Assembly: GCA_014763515.1 (NCBI GenBank)
Contig: JACXVH010000102.1
Span: 1-5,816 of the forward strand
Length of the DNA stretch: 5,816 nucleotides
Direction of reading: 5' to 3'
From: Flavobacteriaceae bacterium
GTDB lineage: Bacteria > Bacteroidota > Bacteroidia > Flavobacteriales > Flavobacteriaceae
Shown here: positions 1 to 5,070 of the stretch, piece by piece
Layout: every line of letters begins with the position of its first letter
Numbering within the stretch: position 1 is the first letter of the stretch
Program-made: the position numbers and the translations under genes
Notes under the pieces: generated by a model
Seen by the model: the letters and a program-made list of their open reading frames with translations, nothing else
Database searches by the model: none
What the model was told of the DNA's origin: nothing

Positions 1-345
1 CATTCCTTTTCCGCCATATTTTGGCAATAAGGCAGGATGAATATTAATTACTTTATTAGGATATTCTTTTATAATGCTTGCGGGAAACATCCATAAAAAA
101 CCAGCTAAAACAATTAAATCAGGGTTTATTTCGTTAATTTTATCCAACACAAACCCATTTGAAAGTTGCTCTTTATCAAATAAAATTGTTTTTATGTTAT
201 GATTTTTAGCGCGTTCGATTACTCTGGCTTGTGGATTATTTACAAAAACAGCGACAACGGTTACTTGATTTGAATTTTTGAAATGTGTTATAATGTTTTC
301 TACATTGGTACCGTTTCCGGAAGCAAATAGTACTATTTTTTGCAT
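1..345 (-). CDS. purN: Phosphoribosylglycinamide formyltransferase (GAR transformylase), N-terminal part, cut by the window edge
   Basis: This enzyme transfers a formyl group from 10-formyltetrahydrofolate to glycinamide ribonucleotide, an early step of cytosolic de novo purine synthesis. The minus-strand frame opens with ATG at 345-343 and stays open for 115 codons to the left edge. The protein begins MQKIVLFASGNGTN, the glycine-rich phosphate-binding start typical of PurN (GNGTN at residues 10-14). LIVLAGFLWMF lies at about 78-87. NIHPALLPKYGGKGM (101-115) holds the Asn and His (N101, H103) that correspond to catalytic N106 and H108 of the E. coli enzyme. The third catalytic residue, an Asp, lies beyond the edge, as do roughly 75-100 residues judged by family length. 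The gene is divergent from acpP. I see no clear TAnnTTTG element for it in the 173-bp spacer and no Shine-Dalgarno. Identification is firm; only completeness is unknown. Confidence 0.95.
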   Translation of the reverse strand, partial: MQKIVLFASGNGTNVENIITHFKNSNQVTVVAVFVNNPQARVIERAKNHNIKTILFDKEQLSNGFVLDKINEINPDLIVLAGFLWMFPASIIKEYPNKVINIHPALLPKYGGKGM

Positions 346-460
346 TATTTTGTAAATTTTATTACGCAAAAAAAAGAATAAATATTGGTAAAAAATAGAA
401 AATTAAAGTCTTTATGAATATTTTTTTTTAATTTCGTGTTCACATTTAGTAACAAAAATG

Positions 461-489
461 TTGTTTTAAAATAAAGTTTTTTATTTTTG
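461..489 (+). promoter_or_regulatory. Candidate acpP promoter (Bacteroidota -33/-7 type)
   Basis: TATTTTTG at 482-489 matches the Bacteroidota -7 consensus TAnnTTTG exactly. A TTG at 461-463 gives a -33 element with an 18-bp spacer, inside the usual range. Transcription would then start near 495-497, leaving a short A-rich leader of about 22 nt before the acpP ATG at 519, with no Shine-Dalgarno. A 6-bp inverted repeat (ACATTT 442-447, AAATGT 456-461) abuts the -33 element; it could be a regulator site but is weak. The rest of the spacer (346-441) is AT-rich and shows nothing else I can support. Confidence 0.7.
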
Positions 490-518
490 CCAACAAATTA
501 AATTAAAAATTAAAGATT

Positions 519-755
519 ATGTCAGACATTGCATCAAGAGTAAAAGCGATTATCGTAGACAAATTAGGTGTTGACGAAAACGAAGTTGTAGCTGAAGCTA
601 GCTTCACAAACGATTTAGGAGCTGATTCATTAGACACTGTTGAGCTAATCATGGAGTTCGAAAAAGAATTCGATATTCAAATTCCAGATGATCAAGCAGA
701 AAACATTGCTACTGTTGGTCAAGCTATTTCTTACATCGAAGAAGCTAAGAAATAA
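519..755 (+). CDS. acpP: Acyl carrier protein
   Basis: AcpP is the small acidic cytosolic carrier that holds growing fatty acyl chains as thioesters on a 4'-phosphopantetheine arm and presents them to the type II fatty acid synthase enzymes. At 78 residues it is the canonical length. The phosphopantetheine attachment motif GADSLDTVE lies at residues 35-43, with the modified serine at S37 (S36 if the initiator Met is removed). It is followed by the acidic helix II (ELIMEFEKEFDIQIPD) that partner enzymes recognise. The start is the only sensible ATG, with an A-rich leader and no Shine-Dalgarno. fabF, which uses this protein as substrate carrier, follows after 196 bp. A clear promoter lies upstream and a stem-loop downstream, so acpP probably makes an abundant short mRNA of its own as well as any read-through into fabF. 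Identification is essentially certain. Confidence 0.98.
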   Translation: MSDIASRVKAIIVDKLGVDENEVVAEASFTNDLGADSLDTVELIMEFEKEFDIQIPDDQAENIATVGQAISYIEEAKK

Positions 756-760
756 TATTA

Positions 761-800
761 AACACCCGTCAATCATAAGATAACGGGTGTTCTAATTTTA
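761..800 (+). terminator. Stem-loop after acpP, likely terminator
   Basis: A perfect 9-bp inverted repeat, AACACCCGT (761-769) and ACGGGTGTT (783-791), encloses a 13-nt loop and begins 5 nt after the acpP stop codon. The stem has a GC-rich core. The following tract (TCTAATTTTATT) is T-rich but interrupted, so termination may be partial. It could also act as a 3' stabiliser of the short acpP mRNA. Confidence 0.65.
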
Positions 801-825
801 TTACATTAGTTTACAATCTTTTATT

Positions 826-833
826 TAGATTTG
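826..833 (+). promoter_or_regulatory. Candidate fabF promoter, -7 element
   Basis: TAGATTTG at 826-833 matches the Bacteroidota TAnnTTTG -7 consensus. No TTG stands at the usual -33 distance; TTAG at 806-809 is the nearest weak candidate. If used, transcription would start near 840 and give fabF a leader of about 110 nt carrying the palindrome and hairpin described separately. The element also lies in an imperfect inverted repeat (TTACAATCT 811-819 with AGATTTGTAA 827-836, one unpaired base). Confidence 0.45.
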
Positions 834-843
834 TAAAAAACAT

Positions 844-860
844 TGATTGTATTACAATCA
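844..860. repeat. Perfect 17-bp palindrome, possible operator in the fabF leader
   Basis: TGATTGTA (844-851), one central T, then TACAATCA (853-860) form a perfect inverted repeat with 8-bp arms. This is the shape of a dimeric repressor site. It sits just downstream of the candidate fabF -7 element, where a bound protein would block initiation. The half-site TTACAATC recurs at 811-818 in the same orientation (also at 852-859) and, with one extra base, inverted at 828-836. As RNA it could instead form a small hairpin. I do not recognise it as the site of a named regulator. Confidence 0.5.
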
Positions 861-882
861 TTAAAAATAAATCATATGTAAT

Positions 883-930
883 ACCCATTGTTTCTTTTAG
901 TTTTTATTAAAAGCACTATGGGTTTTTTTA
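883..930 (+). terminator. Terminator-like hairpin in the fabF leader (possible attenuator or second acpP terminator)
   Basis: ACCCAT (883-888) pairs with ATGGGT (918-923). Inside, CTTTTA (894-899) pairs with TAAAAG (908-913) around an 8-nt loop, with a small internal loop between the two helices. The outer stem runs directly into seven T's (923-929), the layout of an intrinsic terminator. It ends 21 nt before the fabF ATG. No TAnnTTTG element fits between the hairpin and the gene, so transcription of fabF must pass through it. It is therefore either a leaky second terminator for acpP or an attenuator. I found no convincing alternative antiterminator pairing. Confidence 0.55.
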
Positions 931-951
931 TATAACACTAAAATCAATTCT

Positions 952-2205
952 ATGCAACTAAAGCGTGTAGTAGTAACTGGCCTTGGAGCCTTAACCCCTA
1001 TCGGTAATAATCTTCAAGAATATTGGGAAGGTTTAATTAACGGGAAAAGCGGTGCTGCACCCATAACATATTATGATACCGAAAAGCATAAAACTAAGTT
1101 TGCTTGCGAAGTTAAAAACTTAAATATCGAAGATTTTATTGATAAAAAAGAAGTAAGACGCTTAGATAAATTTGCTCAATATGCAATAGTTGCTAGTGAT
1201 GAAGCAATTAAAGATGCAGGTATTACATTAGAAAATGTAGATAAATACAGAGTAGGTGTTATATGGGGTGCTGGTATTGGAGGTTTACAAACTTTCCAAG
1301 ATGAAGTAATGAACTATGCAGCCGGAGATGGAACTCCTCGTTTTAGTCCATTTTTTATTCCAAAAATGATTGCTGATATTGCTCCTGGACACATTTCTAT
1401 GAGGAATGGTTACATGGGACCAAATTACACAACTGTTTCTGCTTGTGCTTCATCCGCAAATGCATTAGTAGACGCATTCAATTACATCCGTTTAGGCATG
1501 TGCGACGTAGTAGTTTCGGGAGGTTCTGAAGCTGCTGTAACTATTGCTGGTATGGGAGGATTTAATTCTATGCAAGCTTTATCTACACGTAATGAAAGTC
1601 CTGAAACAGCATCTAGACCATTTGATGCCACACGTGATGGATTTGTATTAGGTGAAGGCGCTGGAGCTCTTGTTCTAGAAGAATATGAACACGCAAAAGC
1701 TCGTGGCGCAAAAATATATTGTGAAGTTGGAGGTGGTGGTTTATCATCTGATGCATACCACTTAACAGCTCCTCATCCAGAAGGAATAGGAGTTATTGCC
1801 GTTATGAAAAATTGTTTACGCGATGCGGGTTTGAATCCCGAAGATGTAGACCACATTAATACTCATGGAACTTCAACTCCACTTGGAGATGTTGCTGAAT
1901 TAAAAGCAATTAGTGCTGTTTTTGGAGAACATGCTAAAAACATCAATATCAATTCAACTAAGTCGATGACAGGTCATCTTTTAGGTGCCGCAGGTGCCAT
2001 TGAGGCAATTGCATCTATTTTAGCTATTCGACATGGTATAGTTCCACCAACCATTAACCATAGTGTAGTTGATGAAAACATTGATCCATCTTTAAATTTA
2101 ACTTTAAACAAAGCTCAAAAAAGAGACGTTAAAGTTGCCATGAGTAATACTTTTGGTTTTGGAGGACACAATGCATGTATGTTGTTCAAAAAATATGAAG
2201 AATAA
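952..2205 (+). CDS. fabF: Beta-ketoacyl-ACP synthase II
   Basis: FabF condenses malonyl-ACP with an acyl-ACP, adding two carbons per cycle in type II fatty acid synthesis in the cytosol; it is also the isozyme linked to temperature control of chain length in E. coli. The 417-residue length is normal (E. coli 413). The thiolase-fold start RVVVTGLGALTPIGNN is intact. The catalytic triad is complete: C165 in the nucleophile elbow TTVSACASSAN, H305 in NTHGTSTP and H342 in MTGHLLGAAGAIE, with conserved K337 just before. Each is two positions after its E. coli counterpart (C163, H303, H340, K335). The C-terminal FGFGGHN (401-407) is the flavobacterial form of the usual FGFGGTN. The ATG at 952 gives the expected N-terminus; no Shine-Dalgarno is present. 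The gene follows acpP and is nearly contiguous with rnc (8 bp). KAS I (FabB) is a less likely alternative, given the FabF-type length and motifs. Confidence 0.97.
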   Translation: MQLKRVVVTGLGALTPIGNNLQEYWEGLINGKSGAAPITYYDTEKHKTKFACEVKNLNIEDFIDKKEVRRLDKFAQYAIVASDEAIKDAGITLENVDKYRVGVIWGAGIGGLQTFQDEVMNYAAGDGTPRFSPFFIPKMIADIAPGHISMRNGYMGPNYTTVSACASSANALVDAFNYIRLGMCDVVVSGGSEAAVTIAGMGGFNSMQALSTRNESPETASRPFDATRDGFVLGEGAGALVLEEYEHAKARGAKIYCEVGGGGLSSDAYHLTAPHPEGIGVIAVMKNCLRDAGLNPEDVDHINTHGTSTPLGDVAELKAISAVFGEHAKNININSTKSMTGHLLGAAGAIEAIASILAIRHGIVPPTINHSVVDENIDPSLNLTLNKAQKRDVKVAMSNTFGFGGHNACMLFKKYEE

Positions 2206-2213
2206 TATATAAA

Positions 2214-2957
2214 ATGCGCAGATTACTCAGTAAAATATCAAAAAATTCCCGTTCTCAAGAAGACGGGATTTTTTTTGAAAAAGTTTACAAAATACTTGGA
2301 TTTAAACCTTCTGATTTAAAATTCTATAAAAACGCTTTTACACATCGCTCTACAAACAAAACAGATGAAAAAGGAAATCCTTTTAACTATGAACGATTAG
2401 AGTTTTTAGGAGATTCGATGTTAGGAAGTGTAATTGCGGCACATTTATATAATGAAGTTCCAACAGGAGACGAAGGTTATTTAACAAAAATGCGTTCTAA
2501 AATTGTTAGTAGAGACCATTTAAACGAATTAGGCCGTGATTTAAGACTCATTGATCTAGTAGAAAGTAAAGTTAACCCACAACATTTTGGCGAAAATATA
2601 CACGGAAATATTTTTGAAGCATTAATTGGTGCTATTTATCTTGATAAAGGTTTTCTTTTTTGCGAAAAATTTATTCAAAACAGAGTAATTAAACCTTATG
2701 TTGATATTCCTAAACTTGAAGGAAAGGTTATTAGCTATAAAAGTTTAATTATAGAATGGTGCCAGAAAGAGAAAAAAACTTTCCAATTTGAAAGTTTTGA
2801 GGATAATGGAACAGAAGAACAAAAATATTTTGGTGTAAAACTTCATATTGACCAAAAAATTATAGCAAGAGCGAGAGCTACTTCAAAAAAGAAAGCAGAA
2901 GAGAAAGCTTCACAAAGAGCTTATTTTGCTCTTCAAGCTCAAATTGAAAAAAAATAA
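2214..2957 (+). CDS. rnc: Ribonuclease III
   Basis: RNase III is a homodimeric endonuclease that cuts double-stranded RNA, maturing rRNA precursors and processing structured mRNAs. The 247-residue protein has a catalytic domain (about 20-165) followed by a double-stranded-RNA-binding domain (about 172-243, ending in KKKAEEKASQRAYFAL). The signature YERLEFLGDSML (59-70) supplies E60, E63 and D67, matching E. coli E38, E41 and D45. The second metal-binding segment GNIFEALIGAIYLD has E135 (E. coli E117), but N132 replaces the Asp equivalent to D114; I recall this change from other Bacteroidota, so it is probably a lineage trait. The ATG at 2214 is 8 bp after the fabF stop, which suggests co-transcription and possibly translational coupling. 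No later start fits, because conserved residues (GIFFEKVYKILGF) begin at about residue 18. Unusually, codons 12-21 contain a terminator-like hairpin. Identification is firm. Confidence 0.96.
   Translation: MRRLLSKISKNSRSQEDGIFFEKVYKILGFKPSDLKFYKNAFTHRSTNKTDEKGNPFNYERLEFLGDSMLGSVIAAHLYNEVPTGDEGYLTKMRSKIVSRDHLNELGRDLRLIDLVESKVNPQHFGENIHGNIFEALIGAIYLDKGFLFCEKFIQNRVIKPYVDIPKLEGKVISYKSLIIEWCQKEKKTFQFESFEDNGTEEQKYFGVKLHIDQKIIARARATSKKKAEEKASQRAYFALQAQIEKK
2247..2276 (+). terminator. Terminator-like hairpin with T8 inside the 5' end of rnc
   Basis: TCCCGT (2247-2252) and ACGGGA (2263-2268) form a perfect GC-rich 6-bp stem with a 10-nt loop, directly followed by eight T's (2269-2276). A run of A's upstream (2241-2245) can extend the stem against the T tract across one T-T mismatch. 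This is a textbook intrinsic terminator shape, yet it lies 33-62 nt into the rnc reading frame. It may end part of the fabF transcripts, or tune rnc expression according to whether ribosomes translate this stretch. Whether it actually terminates is inference. Confidence 0.5.
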
Positions 2958-2969
2958 CTTTTTTAGAAC

Positions 2970-3005
2970 AGCTATAACGTTTTCGTTAAAAAATAAGGCT
3001 TTTTT
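2970..3005 (+). terminator. Probable weak terminator after rnc
   Basis: AGC (2970-2972) pairs with GCT (2998-3000), and TAT (2973-2975) with ATA (2993-2995). An inner helix AACG/CGTT (2976-2979, 2984-2987) has a TTTT loop. The structure runs straight into six T's (3000-3005), 12 nt after the rnc stop. The helices are short and bulged, so termination would be inefficient. Its position between rnc and a new promoter supports the call. Confidence 0.4.
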
Positions 3006-3040
3006 ATGAATATTTTATCAATTTTATAGCTTATTAATAC

Positions 3041-3048
3041 TATATTTG
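3041..3048 (+). promoter_or_regulatory. Candidate promoter (-7 element) for the IPExxxVDY gene and pyk
   Basis: TATATTTG at 3041-3048 matches the Bacteroidota -7 consensus TAnnTTTG exactly. No clean TTG is found at the -33 distance. Transcription would start near 3055, giving a leader of about 13 nt before the ATG at 3068. The short leader contains GAGAG (3058-3062) 5 nt before the start, a weak Shine-Dalgarno-like tract not seen before the other genes here. pyk follows closely behind and would be served by the same promoter. Confidence 0.55.
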
Positions 3049-3067
3049 AACAAATTTGAGAGTAAAA

Positions 3068-3538
3068 ATGGCAATTCATAAAATTCTAATCGACGACTTA
3101 TTAAGTTCAGATTATGAGCTTATTGCAATTCATTCCAATTTAGAAGATTACAGACTTGCCTATTTAATCAATAAAATACTAGGAATTAAACTCTCCAAAA
3201 ATGATTTTGATGTAGAATTAAAATCAAAAGAAGGAAAAACAATTTTTGGACATTTTCTTTTTGAAGATGAAATGCAAGATTTATGCTGGCATTTAGTAAG
3301 TAATAAAAGTAATTTCATTTCAAAGAACAGTAATATAGGCTTATTTGACAACATTAATGCAACTATGAGCTTAATTCCTGAGTTTAAAACTGCAGATTAT
3401 ATCTTAAAAATAGACAATACGGATGATTATTTTGATCCAGAAATTATCTTAAAAAAGCTTAATGAAATAACCAATGTCTCATTGGTTTACAAAATAGAAC
3501 AAAACAAACTAAAATCTAAAAACAATTTAATTTTTTAA
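3068..3538 (+). CDS. IPExxxVDY family protein, function unknown
   Basis: This encodes a 156-residue soluble protein with no signal peptide or membrane segment and no catalytic motif I recognise. IPEFKTADY at residues 103-111 is a variant (Ala for Val) of the motif that names the IPExxxVDY family, found in Bacteroidota. The N-terminus MAIHKILIDDLLSSDYELIAIHS and the segment EDYRLAYLINKILGI (about 26-40) also fit the family as I recall it. The C-terminal third is rich in Lys and Asn (KLKSKNNLIF). I chose ATG 3068; a TTG at 3056 in the same frame would add four residues but lies almost on the predicted transcription start. The gene ends 5 bp before pyk, and I recall the same placement between rnc and pyk in other flavobacteria. 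That suggests co-expression with pyruvate kinase but does not establish a function. Family assignment is fairly sure. Confidence 0.85.
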   Translation: MAIHKILIDDLLSSDYELIAIHSNLEDYRLAYLINKILGIKLSKNDFDVELKSKEGKTIFGHFLFEDEMQDLCWHLVSNKSNFISKNSNIGLFDNINATMSLIPEFKTADYILKIDNTDDYFDPEIILKKLNEITNVSLVYKIEQNKLKSKNNLIF

Positions 3539-3543
3539 AAGTA

Positions 3544-4974
3544 ATGCCAACAAACAAAAAAACTAAAATTGTTGCCACTTTAGGCCCTGCTAGTAATGAG
3601 AAAAGTATCATGAAAGCAATGATTGATGCTGGTGTAAATGTATTTCGAATTAATTTTTCTCATGCTGATTATGAAGATGTTAAAACAAGAATCGCATATA
3701 TTAGAGAATTAAATGAAGAATTTGGTTACACTACTTCAATTTTAGCCGATTTACAAGGTCCTAAATTACGTGTAGGCGTAATGAAAGAAGATGTTGTGGT
3801 AAACAAAGGCGATAAAATTACCTTTACAACTGCTGAAGATGTACTGGGAACTGCAGAAAGAGTTTACATGAATTATAAAGAGTTCCCTAGAGATGTAAAT
3901 GCCGGAGAACGTATTTTATTAGACGACGGTAAACTTATTTTTGAAGTTGTAAAAACAGATAAAAACACTGAAGTAGAAGCGGTTGTATTACAAGGTGGCC
4001 CTTTAAAATCTAAAAAAGGAGTTAACTTACCAAACACAAAAGTATCGTTACCTGCTTTAACAGAAAAAGATATTCGCGATGCTATTTTTGCAATTGAAAA
4101 TAAAGTTGACTGGATTGCTCTTTCGTTTGTGAGAACTCCTGAAGATTTAGCAGATTTACAAGATTTAATCTCGAAACATTCAGATCATAAAATTCCAATT
4201 ATTGCTAAAATAGAAAAACCAGAAGCAGTTGAGAACATCGATAAGATTGTTGCATTTTGTGATGGTTTAATGGTTGCTCGTGGAGATTTAGGTGTAGAAG
4301 TTCCTGCCGAAGAAGTGCCATTAATTCAAAAAAAATTAATTAACCGCGCTAAAACTGCACGTATTCCTGTAATTGTTGCCACTCAAATGATGGAAACCAT
4401 GATTACAAGCTTAACTCCTACAAGAGCTGAAGTTAACGACGTTGCAAACTCGGTTATGGATGGTGCTGATGCTGTAATGCTTTCTGGAGAAACTTCTGTA
4501 GGAAATTATCCTGTTCAAGTAATTGAAACGATGACTAGAATTATCGAAAGTGTTGAACATTCTCCTTTAATTAAAGTTCCATTAAACGCACCACATATTA
4601 GAACAAAGCGTTTTATTACGAAATCGATTTGTTACCATGCTGCAATTATGGCCGATGACATTAATGCAAAAGCAATTACTACTTTGACGAATAGTGGCTA
4701 CACAGCATTCCAAATTTCTGCTTGGAGACCAAAATCACACATTTTAGTATTTACATCAAATAAATATATCTTAACGCAATTGAACCTATTATGGGGAGTT
4801 CGCGCATTTTACTACGATAAATTTGTAAGTACAGATGACACAATCGATGATTTAAATAAAATTTGTGAAGAAAAAGGTTACCTACTAAAAGGAGATATGG
4901 TTGTAAATCTTGCAGCGATGCCAATTATGAAAAAAGGTATGGTAAATACACTTCGTATCTCGGAAGTGGAGTAA
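3544..4974 (+). CDS. pyk: Pyruvate kinase
   Basis: Pyruvate kinase converts phosphoenolpyruvate and ADP to pyruvate and ATP, the last step of glycolysis in the cytosol. The 476-residue protein has the single-unit length (E. coli PykF 470) without the extra C-terminal PEP-utilising domain of some Bacillus enzymes. KTKIVATLGPAS (6-17) opens the barrel. R35, N37 and S39 (FRINFSH) and D69 fit the phosphate and K+ pocket. IIAKIEKPEAV (219-229) has catalytic K222 and metal ligand E224; ARGDLG (245-250) has metal ligand D248; T280 lies in VATQM. The lid-side segment 69-77 reads DLQGPKLRV, with Lys at the site of Glu117 of rabbit muscle kinase, which points to a K+-independent enzyme. The start ATG lies 5 bp after the IPExxxVDY gene, so the two probably share a transcript. 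A strong terminator follows. Confidence 0.98.
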   Translation: MPTNKKTKIVATLGPASNEKSIMKAMIDAGVNVFRINFSHADYEDVKTRIAYIRELNEEFGYTTSILADLQGPKLRVGVMKEDVVVNKGDKITFTTAEDVLGTAERVYMNYKEFPRDVNAGERILLDDGKLIFEVVKTDKNTEVEAVVLQGGPLKSKKGVNLPNTKVSLPALTEKDIRDAIFAIENKVDWIALSFVRTPEDLADLQDLISKHSDHKIPIIAKIEKPEAVENIDKIVAFCDGLMVARGDLGVEVPAEEVPLIQKKLINRAKTARIPVIVATQMMETMITSLTPTRAEVNDVANSVMDGADAVMLSGETSVGNYPVQVIETMTRIIESVEHSPLIKVPLNAPHIRTKRFITKSICYHAAIMADDINAKAITTLTNSGYTAFQISAWRPKSHILVFTSNKYILTQLNLLWGVRAFYYDKFVSTDDTIDDLNKICEEKGYLLKGDMVVNLAAMPIMKKGMVNTLRISEVE

Positions 4975-4983
4975 AAATAATGT

Positions 4984-5028
4984 TGTCAATCTGAATTTAT
5001 TTCAGATTCCGAAACTAGTTCGGAATGA
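4984..5028. repeat. REP-like double-hairpin intergenic element
   Basis: Two perfect 8-bp inverted repeats lie in tandem. AATCTGAA (4988-4995) pairs with TTCAGATT (5001-5008) across 5 nt, and ATTCCGAA (5006-5013) pairs with TTCGGAAT (5019-5026) across 5 nt. They share ATT (5006-5008), so both cannot be fully paired at once. The edges read GTCA on the left and ATGA on the right, close to the GTCA...TGAC ends of short palindromic repeats that I recall as widespread between flavobacterial genes. There is no T tract directly after the right hairpin, so it is not a standard terminator. Calling it a dispersed repeat is inference, since only one copy is in the window. Confidence 0.55.
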
Positions 5029-5044
5029 AAAAAATATTTAAAAG

Positions 5045-5070
5045 AAGCCAGCTAAAAGCTGGTTTTTTTT
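5045..5070 (+). terminator. Strong intrinsic terminator after pyk, probably shared with dinB
   Basis: CCAGCT (5048-5053) and AGCTGG (5057-5062) form a perfect stem with an AAA loop, extended by a G-T and two A-T pairs to 5045-5065. Eight T's follow (5063-5070). On the minus strand the same stem is followed by CTTCTTTTAAATATTTTTTT, so it can also serve the convergent dinB. The T tract overlaps the first two bases (plus-strand order) of the dinB stop codon. Confidence 0.85.

Noticed and set aside
346..441. Promoter for purN on the minus strand
   Set aside because: No TAnnTTTG element with a spaced TTG was found. The closest match (CATTTTTG on the minus strand, 460-453) has one mismatch and no -33 partner.
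451..462. AACA-AAAA-TGTT inverted repeat upstream of acpP
   Set aside because: Four-base arms in AT-rich DNA are expected by chance.
3056..3067. Upstream TTG start for the IPExxxVDY gene
   Set aside because: It nearly coincides with the predicted transcription start, and the ATG at 3068 gives the natural MAIHKI N-terminus.
3160..3354. Minus-strand open frame of 64 codons opposite the IPExxxVDY gene
   Set aside because: It lies wholly inside a better-supported gene, has no recognisable domain or promoter, and its composition is that expected of an antisense shadow.
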